A stretch of DNA of 24,932 bases from JABJAG01 sp038137215 (GCA_038137215.1 JAYQBG010000035.1:1-24932); one strand, 5' to 3'. Positions 14,749-22,738 are shown, counted from the first letter of the stretch. Made by a program: numbers and translations. Notes: generated by a model from the letters alone, not told the origin.

Positions 14749-14796
14749 CCGCGCCCTGTTAATCACATCGATTCGTAAGCTAGGGAACCAGGGGAA

Positions 14797-15225
14797 ATGA
14801 GCGTCATGTCGTCCAATATGCTTCCACCAGACTATGCTCCCAGCGACGATGAAGACTTCATGAATCCGATCATGCAGGAGTTCTTCCGCCAGCGACTTCA
14901 GGAGTGGAAGGACGACCTGCTGCGTGAGTCCGGACAAACGCTCCAGAACATGCAGACGACCACCAGCCAGGAAGCCGATATCGGCGACCGCGCATCGGTC
15001 GAAAGCGAGCGTGCCCTCGAACTTCGTACCCGCGACCGTGAACGCAAGCTGATTTCGAAGATCGATGACGCGTTGCGGCGCCTCGAAAGCGGCGATTACG
15101 GATACTGCGAAGATACCGGTGAACCCATCGGGGTCCGTCGTCTGATTGCCCGCCCGATCGCGACCTTGAGCATCGAGGCGCAGGAGCGCCACGAGCGGAT
15201 GGAGAAAACCCACCGCGACGAATAG
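14797..15225 (+). CDS. dksA: RNA polymerase-binding protein DksA/TraR family
   Basis: Binds in the secondary channel of RNA polymerase and modulates initiation with ppGpp. The 142-residue protein has the coiled-coil region (about 30-90, including ADIGDRASVESERALELRTR, with the acidic DxxDxA-like tip) and the C-terminal zinc-finger-like fold GDYGYCEDTGEPIGVRRLIA followed by RPIATLSIEAQERHE. Only one of the four zinc-ligand cysteines remains (YCEDTGEPI; LSIEAQ in place of CxxC), so zinc is probably not bound; this looks like the usual alphaproteobacterial form. The ATG at 14797 is preceded by AGGGGAA. Flagellar-type neighbours (FliX-like tail) suggest a flagellar locus. Confidence 0.93.
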   Translation: MSVMSSNMLPPDYAPSDDEDFMNPIMQEFFRQRLQEWKDDLLRESGQTLQNMQTTTSQEADIGDRASVESERALELRTRDRERKLISKIDDALRRLESGDYGYCEDTGEPIGVRRLIARPIATLSIEAQERHERMEKTHRDE

Positions 15226-15287
15226 CGTTGGGCCGACGTTTCCCCGTTCCCCCACGTCTTTCACATATCCGAAGCCGCGTACGGTTG

Positions 15288-15315
15288 TTTACCTGCGCTC
15301 CAAACCTGCTAGCTT
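15288..15315 (+). promoter_or_regulatory. Possible promoter of the dehydrogenase-cupin operon
   Basis: TTTACC (15288-15293) and TAGCTT (15310-15315) are 16 bp apart, 60 bp before the start of the alcohol dehydrogenase gene. The match to consensus is modest, so this is only a suggestion. Confidence 0.3.
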
Positions 15316-15375
15316 TTGTCTCCAACGGACCCCGAACGAAGGTCTGGGAAACGAACTGCAGCGGAGGGGAACGCG

Positions 15376-16404
15376 ATGCGCGCGATGGTTGTCAGGGAGT
15401 GGGGCCAACCGTTTACGTTGGAGGAGCGGCCTGATCCCGAACCGGGACCCGGCGAAGCGGTCATGAAAGTCCGTGCCGCCGGTGTCGGTCTGACACTGGT
15501 CACCATGCGGACCGGGGTTTTTGGTGGCGAAGCCCCGCGCGTGATGGGGCACGAGTTGGGCGGAGACATCGTGGCCGTGGGTGAGGGGGTGACCAATGTT
15601 AGCCCCGGTGACCGTTGCGGGGTCTATTTCTATCTGAACTGCGGGCATTGCCGCTGGTGTCATGGCGGGCGTGAGACGCTTTGCGAAAATCACGGCGGGT
15701 ATGTCGGCGTCCACGTCGATGGTGGCTATGCCGACTATGTGTGCCTGCCGGCCGTTAATTTCCTGCCGATTCCCGATGGCCTGGACTATGAAGGCGCGGC
15801 GATTGCTGCCGATGCGGTCAACACCAACTGGCACTGTATGCGCGAACGCGCCCAGATTTCCCCGCATGACGATATTCTGCTCATTGGGGCGGGTGGTGGC
15901 GTGGGCATACACGGTGTTCAGGTCGCCAAGGCGTTTGGCGCGCGCGTCATCGCCGCCGATATCTCTGAGGAAAAGCTCGACTATGTACGGCAGTGGGGCG
16001 CGGACGAGGTTATCAATGTGCGCGCCGTCGATGATCTGGCCGAAGCTGCGAAAAAACTCACAGATGGCAAGGGGGTCGAGGCTGCGGTCGATTATGTCGG
16101 CGCCCCGCAAACCTTCGGCGCGGCGATAGCGGCGCTGACGACAGCCGGGCGCGCGGTGGTGATCGGCGCCCAGCCGGGCAATGTCGAGGTCAATCCCATC
16201 GATCTTCTGCTCTCGGAAAAGATTATCACAGGATCTCGCCATTCGACGCGTACGGAACTGATTGAGACGATGGAAGTGATGGCCCGGGGCACGATCAAGT
16301 CGGCCATCGGCAAGCGCGTGCATTTTACCGAGGTGGAAACTCTGTTCGAGGATTTGCAGGCGGAAACCCTGCTCGGGCGCGGGGCGCTGGCCTACGACGA
16401 CTGA
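15376..16404 (+). CDS. Zinc-type MDR alcohol dehydrogenase family protein
   Basis: NAD(P)-dependent oxidoreductase of the medium-chain dehydrogenase family, 342 residues. The N-terminal GroES-like domain has GHELGGDIVAVG and the structural-zinc loop CGHCRWCHGGRETLC (four cysteines). The Rossmann fold is GAGGGVGIHGVQVAKAFGAR. The catalytic-zinc cysteine normally found after the AAGV segment is missing (AAGVGLTLVTMRTG), and the usual third ligand in the DA region is also absent, so catalytic zinc may not be bound. Thus a quinone/enoyl reductase or acyl-CoA-linked dehydrogenase is as likely as an alcohol dehydrogenase. ATG at 15376 follows GGAGGGG. It heads a same-strand group with the acyl-CoA dehydrogenase (66 bp downstream) and a cupin. 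Confidence 0.88.
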   Translation: MRAMVVREWGQPFTLEERPDPEPGPGEAVMKVRAAGVGLTLVTMRTGVFGGEAPRVMGHELGGDIVAVGEGVTNVSPGDRCGVYFYLNCGHCRWCHGGRETLCENHGGYVGVHVDGGYADYVCLPAVNFLPIPDGLDYEGAAIAADAVNTNWHCMRERAQISPHDDILLIGAGGGVGIHGVQVAKAFGARVIAADISEEKLDYVRQWGADEVINVRAVDDLAEAAKKLTDGKGVEAAVDYVGAPQTFGAAIAALTTAGRAVVIGAQPGNVEVNPIDLLLSEKIITGSRHSTRTELIETMEVMARGTIKSAIGKRVHFTEVETLFEDLQAETLLGRGALAYDD

Positions 16405-16470
16405 TCGCCCGCACGTCCAGACCCAAACAAAACATCAAATAAGAAACATCGGAATATCAGGAGGAAACAC

Positions 16471-17715
16471 ATGGTCGAGTTCGCTCTTTCAAAACGCCAG
16501 ATCGCCCTGCGCGACAAGGCTCGGAAATTTGCCATCGAAGAGATGATCCCGGTGGCCGAAGCCGGTGACCGGGAGCCGGACCCGGCGAAATCCTTCAACT
16601 GGGATGTCATCCGGAAAGCCGACAAGCTTGGACTGCGTACATTGTCAGTGCCGAAGGAATACGGCGGGGGCGGGGCCGATGTGATGACCCTGTCGATGGT
16701 GGGTGAAAATCTGGCCTATGGCGATCTGGGGATCGCTGTTGCTTTCGACCAGACCTGGAAGATCATGACCATGATCAGCCATCTGACCACCGCCCGACAG
16801 CGCAAGAAGTGGCTGCCGCGCGTGATGGACGATCCCGAATGTCTGCTGGCGGCCGCGGCGACGGAACCGCTCTCGGGCAGCGATTCCATCCTACCCTACA
16901 ACAAGCCCGATGGCGGCGTCCGGATGACGGCCAAGAAGAAGGGCGACAAATGGATCCTCAACGGCGAGAAGCGCTACATCTCGAATGGCGGACTGGCCAA
17001 GGTGATTTACGTGATGGCCCGCACCGATATGCGCAAGCCGCCGCTCAAGAGCATGTCAGGTTTTCTGCTGACCGCCGACACACCGGGTTATTCCGTGACG
17101 GAAATCTGGGACAAGCTGGGCCAGCGCAACGTCGCCAATGGCACGATGGTGTTCGACAATGTCGAGATTCCGCAGTCCGACGTTCTCGGCACCCCGAACG
17201 GGGCGCTGGGTGAGCTCGGCGCCTTGCTGACACGCTTCGGCTCCAACATCCAGGCCGGGGCCACGGTTCTGGGCGTGGCACAGCGGGCCTACGATGTGAC
17301 CCTCCAGTATGCCAGGCAACGGGTGCAGGGCGGCAAGCCCATCTTTGAGCACCAGATCCAGGCGCAGCGTCTGGCCCGCATGCGGATGCTGATCGAGTCC
17401 GCGCGGTTCTATCTCTGGTATTCCGGCTGGACAGCCAATCAGGGCACACCCGATGCGGTTGCGGCTTCGCTCTGCAAGGTCAATGCGGCGGAAAATTCCG
17501 TGAAGGTTCTGATGGAAGCCTTTGAGCTCTGGGCGGCCACCGGCTACATGAAGAAGAACCCAATTGAGAAGTTACTGCGAGACGGTTTGAGCTTTGTGCA
17601 CTCCGATGGCACCAACGATGTCCTGCTGCTCAAAGCGTCAAACCTGCTGGGCGAGATCAAACGCGGCGACCCGCGCTATTCCAGGCGCGTGGAGCTGGCG
17701 GCAAAAGGCCGGTAA
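16471..17715 (+). CDS. Acyl-CoA dehydrogenase family protein with Asp in the catalytic-base position
   Basis: FAD enzyme of 414 residues that introduces an alpha-beta double bond into an acyl-CoA. Landmarks are LGLRTLSVPKEYGGGGAD near the N-terminus, AAATEPLSGSDS (FAD/substrate region), WILNGEKRYISNGGLAKVIY, and the C-terminal four-helix bundle. The usual catalytic glutamate lies in YEGT in common members; here the aligned stretch is SFVHSDGTNDV, giving aspartate. Cyclohexanecarboxyl-CoA dehydrogenases are known to use aspartate, so an alicyclic or otherwise unusual acyl-CoA is possible. The ATG follows AGGAGG. The gap to the cupin gene is 30 bp, so the three genes form a probable operon. Confidence 0.92.
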   Translation: MVEFALSKRQIALRDKARKFAIEEMIPVAEAGDREPDPAKSFNWDVIRKADKLGLRTLSVPKEYGGGGADVMTLSMVGENLAYGDLGIAVAFDQTWKIMTMISHLTTARQRKKWLPRVMDDPECLLAAAATEPLSGSDSILPYNKPDGGVRMTAKKKGDKWILNGEKRYISNGGLAKVIYVMARTDMRKPPLKSMSGFLLTADTPGYSVTEIWDKLGQRNVANGTMVFDNVEIPQSDVLGTPNGALGELGALLTRFGSNIQAGATVLGVAQRAYDVTLQYARQRVQGGKPIFEHQIQAQRLARMRMLIESARFYLWYSGWTANQGTPDAVAASLCKVNAAENSVKVLMEAFELWAATGYMKKNPIEKLLRDGLSFVHSDGTNDVLLLKASNLLGEIKRGDPRYSRRVELAAKGR

Positions 17716-17745
17716 TCCGGCACCAAATCATAGGAGAACTCTGGA

Positions 17746-18291
17746 ATGTCCATACCTGTCGTGACGCGTGAAGAGATGTTGGCCAAACATGTCTCCCGCG
17801 CATCGGAGATGCAGGGCTCAACGCTGGCCTTTCTCGATCAGCGGATCCCTGCGCATGAACGCGAAAACATCAACATCATCGGCCTGAACGTGACCGAAAA
17901 CGTCGATGATCCTGCGCTTGAACCTCTCATTGAGGCGCCGGCGCATGGTTTCAGTGTCGGCTATATCCGCGCGCGCAAGGGCTGCGGAGCGGCACTGCAC
18001 ATGCATGAGACGGAGGAAGTCTTCATCCCGATCAGCGGTCAGTGGGAAATCTACTGGATGACGGGCGAGGAAGAAGAGTCCGTGACGCTGGACGTCGGCG
18101 ACGTCGTCAATGTGCCGGTCGGAATCTACCGCGGTTTCCGGTGTATCTCGGACGAGCCGGATTCCTTGATGCTTGCGGTTGTGGGCGGGCCCGATCCGGG
18201 CAAGCCGGGCTGGCACCCGTCCTTACTCGACGCCGCGCGCGAGACCGGGCTGGAAGTGGATGATGAGGGCAACCTGCGCCAGACATCCTAG
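17746..18291 (+). CDS. Cupin-domain protein (paralogue B)
   Basis: A 181-residue cupin homologous over its full length to the one at 7091-7645; long stretches are near-identical, such as NVPVGIYRGFRCISDEPDSL and GLEVDDEGNL. Metal motif: ALHMHETEEVFIPISGQWEI. An N-terminal SIPVVTREEMLAKHVSRASE region and an LDQRIPAHERENINIIGLNV segment are shared with paralogue A. The ATG at 17746 follows AGGAGA. It is the last gene after the dehydrogenases, so the substrate may be linked to acyl-CoA metabolism. The exact reaction is not known. Confidence 0.9.
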   Translation: MSIPVVTREEMLAKHVSRASEMQGSTLAFLDQRIPAHERENINIIGLNVTENVDDPALEPLIEAPAHGFSVGYIRARKGCGAALHMHETEEVFIPISGQWEIYWMTGEEEESVTLDVGDVVNVPVGIYRGFRCISDEPDSLMLAVVGGPDPGKPGWHPSLLDAARETGLEVDDEGNLRQTS

Positions 18292-18314
18292 AACGCGCAG
18301 CGCCTGTGCCGGCT

Positions 18315-18338
18315 GACGCCTCTTCGCTGCGGGGCGTC
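18315..18338. terminator. Weak hairpin between convergent genes
   Basis: GACGCC (18315-18320) and GGCGTC (18333-18338) could form a short stem between the cupin and the convergent hydrolase. No T-run follows on either strand, so it is at best a weak bidirectional terminator. Confidence 0.3.
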
Positions 18339-18345
18339 GGGTGGT

Positions 18346-19161
18346 TCAGTCCAGTGTATCGAGGAAGGCGAGGAGGCTCTGTGTGACCACGTCGGGTGCT
18401 TCCTGCTGAACCCAGTGTCCTGCACCTTCGATGATCTGACCGAGGCGCAGATCTTTGCAGCGTCGGCCAACGTCTTCATAGAGGTCGTGGCCGGGTACGA
18501 AATGTCGTGTCACGTCCCGGCTGCCGCCAATGAAACAGCTCGGCTGCCGGAGCGGCCCGGCATTCATCAGGGGCAGGTTTTCGTGATCGCGCTCGGCGTT
18601 GCGATACCTGTTCAGAGGGCCGCGAAATCCGCTCTCTTCAAAGTTTGCGACCAGATAGTCGAGATCGCTCTCACTTAGCCAGTTGGGAAAGGGGGCGGGG
18701 TCGATGAACGGGTCGAGTAGGCGTGGGCGCGGCGTGCGGTCGAGCCAGCGATCCGGCACAGGATCGTCACCGGACAGGGTGAAGTAAATCCGGCGCAGCG
18801 AAGACCGTATGTCAGATTCCAGCTCGGCTTCCGCGACGCCTTCGGCCTGAAAGTAGAGCTGGTAGAAGAAGTCGTCACCGTAGAGGCGGCGCCACAGTTC
18901 CGTTTCGGGGATGTCCAGGTGGCGATGATACGGCACGCTCAGAATTCCGATGGCGGAAACACGCTCCGGATAGAAGCTTGCCGTGTTCCAGCAGATCGGT
19001 GACCCCCAGTCGTGACCGATCAGAATGGCCGAGTCCTCACCAAAGGCGTCGATCAGCCCGGCAATGTCGGCGGTCAGGCTTGCCATGTCATAGGCTTCGA
19101 CCGCGTCGGGTCTGGCGCTGCCGCCGTAGCCTCGGACATCCGGCACCACAACGCGGTATCC
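18346..19161 (-). pseudogene. Alpha/beta hydrolase (epoxide-hydrolase-like), N-terminus missing
   Basis: About 271 residues of a family in which an aspartate nucleophile attacks an epoxide or halide. Present: GYRVVVPDVRGYGGSARPDA, nucleophile elbow LIGHDWGSPICW (Asp), a cap domain, and the catalytic histidine in IIEGAGHWVQQEAPD near the C-terminus. Family members start about 30-40 residues earlier with an oxyanion-hole HGxP segment, which is absent. The sense sequence ends at about 19161, and the bases beyond belong to the end of another gene on the plus strand. A GTG at 19149 could be called as a start, but lies inside the conserved core. Confidence 0.8.
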
Positions 19162-19162
19162 G

Positions 19163-19234
19163 GCCCGTGAGCTTCTCTTGGCGTTGTCGGGCGACCTTCT
19201 GCCGCACGCCCTGAGAATCGCGGATTATGGTTAA
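19163..19234 (+). pseudogene. C-terminal tail of an unidentified gene
   Basis: In the frame ending at TAA 19232-19234 the sequence reads ARELLLALSGDLLPHALRI followed by ADYG. It has the look of a real helix-rich protein C-terminus (regular hydrophobic spacing) and its stop lies 6 bp before the terminator hairpin of the convergent amidohydrolase. The rest of the gene is not in the window. I cannot name the family. Confidence 0.35.
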
Positions 19235-19240
19235 TAACAA

Positions 19241-19270
19241 GTTAAGGCGGCCCCGGGGGACCGCCTTAAC
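19241..19270 (-). terminator. Amidohydrolase terminator
   Basis: GTTAAGGCGG (19241-19250) and CCGCCTTAAC (19261-19270) form a perfect 10-bp stem with a CG-rich loop, 34 bp after the amidohydrolase stop on the minus strand, followed on that strand by TTGTTATT. It can also serve the plus-strand tail gene. Confidence 0.7.
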
Positions 19271-19304
19271 GAACTGATTCCGATACGGGGCAAGAGCGTT
19301 GGAG

Positions 19305-20417
19305 CTAGCTCCAGTTCTCCTGCGGGTTGGCGCGGGCGAAGTCGTCCGGGTTGACGCCGAGCAGCTTGGCCGAGTTGAGGCCGCAGATGGCTTCCTTGTC
19401 GGCGGCCGAGATGCTGTCGATGCCCATCACGTGTTCGGTCGGGTCGTAATCCGCCATGTCGAAGGGATAGTCGGTGCCGAGCACGATCTTGTCCGAACCG
19501 TATTTCTGGATCAGGAATTCCAGCTGATCGTTGGCGAAGACCACCGTGTCGAAATACATGTTCTTCAGGTAGCTCGTCGGCGGCTGGTCGATGTTCAGGC
19601 AGCAATCCTCGCGCTGTCCGCAGGCGTGGTCCATGCGCGCGGCATAGGCGGCCACGAAGGCACCGCCATGGACGACCACGAATTTCAGGCCCGGATGACG
19701 CGCCATCACGCCGTCGAAGATCAGATAGTGCACGGCGACGGTGGTATCGAGCGGGTTGCCGATGATGTTGGTGAGGTAGTGGGCGCCGAACCGCTCCGAG
19801 GCGAAGGAGGTCGGGTGCAGCAAGATGGGAATCTCCATCTCCGAGCACTTGGCCCAGAACGGCTCCAGACGCTCGGCCGACAGTTCGTCATTGCCGATCT
19901 GTGCGCCGATCTGGATGCCCCGGAAGCCGAGCTCATTGGTGATCCGGTCGAGTTCCTTGAGCGCCATGTCGGTGTTCTGCAGCGGTACCGTGCCGAGGCC
20001 GAGCAGACGATCGGGCGCTTCGGAGACGGCGCGCGCGATGTTGTCGTTGACCTTCTGAGCGGTTTCCTGGCCGAGCGCGTCGGGCGCGTCATAGTGCATC
20101 TGCGGCGGCTGCGGCGAGATCGCCATCACGTCGACGCACATCTTGTCCATGTCTTCCAGGCGCTTGGTCACGCCAACCAGTTCCTCGTGGCGTTCCTCGT
20201 TCTGCTTCTTGTTGAGCTCACGGGTCAGCGGGCTGGCATATTTGACCGCGTCCAGGCTCATGGCCGGGACATGCTTGCGCACTTCTTCATCGACGCCTTC
20301 GGTCATGATGTGACCGTGGATGTCGAGGGTCAGCGTATCCGGGCGCTTGAAATGGTCCGGATGTTCGCGTCCGGCGCTGGACTGGTACGGGCGAATATTG
20401 GCAACGTTACCGGGCAT
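19305..20417 (-). CDS. Amidohydrolase family protein (ACMSD-like, Amidohydro_2)
   Basis: Metal-dependent hydrolase or decarboxylase of 370 residues with a TIM-barrel fold, of the group containing aminocarboxymuconate-semialdehyde decarboxylase. The metal motif DIHGH (HxH) is at about residues 32-36, further ligands are LLHP and VVHGGA, and the aspartate is in GTDYPFDMADYD near residue 320. AISPQPPQMHY and GFRGIQIGAQIGNDEL are typical of the family. The substrate cannot be named; related enzymes act on aromatic ring-cleavage products or decarboxylate aromatic acids. The ATG at 20417 is preceded by GAAGGA. It stands alone between the broken hydrolase and the zur operon. Confidence 0.9.
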   Translation of the reverse strand: MPGNVANIRPYQSSAGREHPDHFKRPDTLTLDIHGHIMTEGVDEEVRKHVPAMSLDAVKYASPLTRELNKKQNEERHEELVGVTKRLEDMDKMCVDVMAISPQPPQMHYDAPDALGQETAQKVNDNIARAVSEAPDRLLGLGTVPLQNTDMALKELDRITNELGFRGIQIGAQIGNDELSAERLEPFWAKCSEMEIPILLHPTSFASERFGAHYLTNIIGNPLDTTVAVHYLIFDGVMARHPGLKFVVVHGGAFVAAYAARMDHACGQREDCCLNIDQPPTSYLKNMYFDTVVFANDQLEFLIQKYGSDKIVLGTDYPFDMADYDPTEHVMGIDSISAADKEAICGLNSAKLLGVNPDDFARANPQENWS

Positions 20418-20542
20418 GGCGGGTCCTTCGGTGGCTTGTTGAGAATTTCACTATTGTGGAATGGGCGGTGTCTCAAACCAGCGCGCGCCGGTCAAGCCAA
20501 ACCTGATAATCAGTCGCAAAAACTGTGTCCGGTTTCCCGGGG

Positions 20543-20956
20543 TCAGGCCGCCTTGCAGGACTCGCAGGTGCCGCGCAGTTCGATAATGGTCTTGTCGAGG
20601 TCGAACTTCTCGGCCCTGGCCCAGCTGCCCAGCCGCTGGGCGATCTGGTCATCGCTGAACTCGTCCACCTGTCCGCAATCCTCGCAGATGGCAAAGGCGA
20701 TGGTGCCGTGGGCGTCGTCGTCGGGGTGATCGCAGGCGACGAAGGCGTTCAGGCTTTCCAGCCGATGCACCAGACCCAGCGCGACCAGCTTTTCCAGTGC
20801 CCGATAGACCTGCAGCGGCGCGCGGAATCCTTCATCGCGCAGCGCATCGAGGATGGTGTAGGCGCTGAGCGGGGCTTCGGACTTTTCCAGCGCCGCGAAC
20901 ACCAGCGACTGGTTCCGGGTCAGCCCGGTTTTCGCGGATTCATGATCGTGGGTCAT
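20543..20956 (-). CDS. zur: Fur family zinc uptake regulator Zur
   Basis: Zinc-sensing repressor of 137 residues. It has the winged-helix N-terminus (LTRNQSLVFAALEKSEAPLS, then PLQVYRALEKLVALGLVHRL) and metal-binding C-terminus with FVACDHPDDDAHG, CEDCGQVDE and a final CESC, giving the structural cysteines of Fur proteins. The position after znuB identifies it as Zur rather than Fur. Its ATG overlaps the znuB stop by 4 bp, so it is the last gene of znuC-znuB-zur. The open frame continues 5' but is antisense to znuB-like sequence. The likely operator lies at 22666-22705. Confidence 0.9.
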   Translation of the reverse strand: MTHDHESAKTGLTRNQSLVFAALEKSEAPLSAYTILDALRDEGFRAPLQVYRALEKLVALGLVHRLESLNAFVACDHPDDDAHGTIAFAICEDCGQVDEFSDDQIAQRLGSWARAEKFDLDKTIIELRGTCESCKAA

Positions 20957-21792
20957 GGGCGCGTATCCTCCTGTGGTGCGGGCTGTGGCACGGGGCGCCG
21001 GGTCAGCAGGCTTGCCACGGGCAGCAGGCCGAGCAGGAAAAATGCGAGTGCCGCGACAACGATGGTCGGGCCGGACGGTGTGTCCCATTCCAGCGAACCG
21101 AAGAGGCCGGCGATGACGGCGCCGGTGCCGATGACGGCGGCAAGGATCGCCATCTGTTCGGGACCGCGGGCAAAGCGGCGGGCTGTCGCGGCGGGAATAA
21201 TCAGCAGAGCGGTGATCAGCAGCACCCCGACGATCTTCATGGAAATGGCGATCACCAGCGCCATCAGCAGCATGAAGATGATGTTGGCACGCTGCGGGCT
21301 GAGGCCTTCCGCCTCCGCCAGGTCGGCATTGACGGTCGCGGCAAACAGCGGTCGCCAGATCAGGGTCAGCACACCGATGACAACGATACCTCCGGTATAG
21401 ATGACCGCAATATCGGACTGGGAGACGGCCAGGATATCGCCGAAGAGAAAGCCCATCAGATCGACCCGGACCCAGGTCATGAAGGCGAGCACGACCAGGC
21501 CGAGGGCCAGGGAGGAATGGGCGAGCAGTCCCAGCAGGGAGTCCGAAGACAGGGTGGCGCGACGCTGCAGCAACAACAGCGTCAGGGCGACAGCCGCCGA
21601 GACGCCGAAGACGGCTAGGGTGATATTGACCTCAAAGAGCAGCGCAAGTGCCACGCCCAGAAGCGCGGAGTGGGAGAGGGTGTCACCGAAATAGGCCAGC
21701 CGCCGCCAGACGATAAAGCAGCCCAGCGGTCCGGCGATCAGCGCCACGCCGATCCCGGCGATCATCGCGCGGGCGAAGAAGTCATCCAGCAT
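20953..21792 (-). CDS. znuB: Zinc ABC transporter permease ZnuB
   Basis: Inner-membrane permease of about 279 residues for high-affinity zinc uptake. It has about eight hydrophobic segments (AGIGVALIAGPLGCFIVWRR, ITLAVFGVSAAVALTLLLLQ, IVGVLLITALLIIPAATARR and others), matching the ABC-3/ZnuB fold. The typical segments YFGDTLSHSALLGVALAL and EGLSPQRANIIFMLLMALVI are present. ATG at 21792 (MLDDFFARAM) overlaps the znuC end by 11 bp; an ATG at 21804 is an alternative. It overlaps zur by 4 bp. Confidence 0.92.
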   Translation of the reverse strand: MLDDFFARAMIAGIGVALIAGPLGCFIVWRRLAYFGDTLSHSALLGVALALLFEVNITLAVFGVSAAVALTLLLLQRRATLSSDSLLGLLAHSSLALGLVVLAFMTWVRVDLMGFLFGDILAVSQSDIAVIYTGGIVVIGVLTLIWRPLFAATVNADLAEAEGLSPQRANIIFMLLMALVIAISMKIVGVLLITALLIIPAATARRFARGPEQMAILAAVIGTGAVIAGLFGSLEWDTPSGPTIVVAALAFFLLGLLPVASLLTRRPVPQPAPQEDTRP

Positions 21793-22636
21793 GGCGGTGA
21801 ACATCCGCGCCGGATACGGCGTCTTCATGGTGGCCATCATCGGGGTGGCAGTATTCGGTGACCGTTCCGTCGGCATGACGCACGCTGCCATCGGGCAGGT
21901 GGGTGTGGTCGTGGGCGTGTTCGTATACGGCCAGGGTGTTGGCGGCACGGCTGCCGAAGAGTTCCCGATATTCCGGGCTCTCGGCCACCGCCATGGGGGC
22001 ACCCTGGCAGCAGATATGGCCGTTCAGGCAGACGACCTTGTCGGTCCCCGCCATCACCACGTGGAGATCGTGGGAAATCATCAGGATGCCACAGTTCAGG
22101 GTGGTCCGGATGTCGGAAATCAGATTGTAGAGCGCGATCTCGCCGCCGAAATCGACGCCCTGCACCGGCTCGTCCAGGACCATCAGATCGGGCTTACGGG
22201 TGAGCGCCCGGGCCAGCATGGCGCGCTGAAACTCGCCGCCGGAGAGATGCCGAACTTCAGACCCGGCGAGATGCGGGATACCCACTTGTTCGAGCGCCGT
22301 GGCGGCGTCGGCGGGACTCACGCGTTCGGTCAGGGACATGAAGCGCGAAACGGTCAGCGGCAGGGTCCAGTCGATCGCCAGTTTCTGGGGCACGTAACCG
22401 ATCTTCAGATCGCCGCGGCGCCGGGCTTCGCCTTCATCGGGCTTTTCCAGACCCAGCGCGATCTTCGCCGTGGTCGATTTGCCGGCCCCGTTGGGTCCGA
22501 TCAGGGTGACGGCTTCGCCACGATGCACAGTGAGATCGATCCCGCGCACGAGCCAGCGCCCGCCACGGTTCAGGCCGGCGTTCTCGAGAGTCACCAGAGG
22601 CTCGGCGGGAGCCGTATGTGAGATTTGTGCGTCCAT
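21782..22636 (-). CDS. znuC: Zinc ABC transporter ATP-binding protein ZnuC
   Basis: ATPase of the zinc importer, 284 residues. Walker A is GPNGAGKST, the signature LSGGEFQRAMLARAL, Walker B LMVLDEPVQGVD and the switch SHDLHVVM. The KIGYVPQKLAIDWTLPL segment is characteristic of ZnuC. A histidine-rich C-terminal tail (EHAHDHTHLPDGSVRHADGT and CHPDDGHHED) goes beyond the ATPase core and may hold zinc. ATG at 22636 starts 30 bp from the Zur-box region. It is the first gene of znuC-znuB-zur and is divergent from znuA. Confidence 0.93.
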   Translation of the reverse strand: MDAQISHTAPAEPLVTLENAGLNRGGRWLVRGIDLTVHRGEAVTLIGPNGAGKSTTAKIALGLEKPDEGEARRRGDLKIGYVPQKLAIDWTLPLTVSRFMSLTERVSPADAATALEQVGIPHLAGSEVRHLSGGEFQRAMLARALTRKPDLMVLDEPVQGVDFGGEIALYNLISDIRTTLNCGILMISHDLHVVMAGTDKVVCLNGHICCQGAPMAVAESPEYRELFGSRAANTLAVYEHAHDHTHLPDGSVRHADGTVTEYCHPDDGHHEDAVSGADVHRHAG

Positions 22637-22665
22637 GATTCTTCTTGTAGGTGATCTATGCGCAC

Positions 22666-22705
22666 GTTATACCATTACAGTCTACACGTAACGTAATAAC
22701 ATAAC
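22666..22705. promoter_or_regulatory. Two Zur-box-like sites in the znuC/znuA divergent promoter
   Basis: GTTATACCATTAC at 22666-22678 and GTAATAACATAAC at 22693-22705 are the same 13-bp motif in opposite orientation (GTAAT-N3-ATAAC, ten of thirteen positions identical), with centres 27 bp apart. The motif resembles Zur/Fur-type AT-rich operators. It sits in the 102-bp gap between znuC and znuA, so one repressor pair could control both sides. Supported by symmetry and position, not by experiment. Confidence 0.6.
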
Positions 22706-22738
22706 ATTCATAACGCTTTCCAACGGAGCTTCCAAGAT

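Noticed and set aside
19299..20729. 476-codon open frame on the plus strand
   Set aside because: It is antisense to the amidohydrolase and zur; the protein has no family features.
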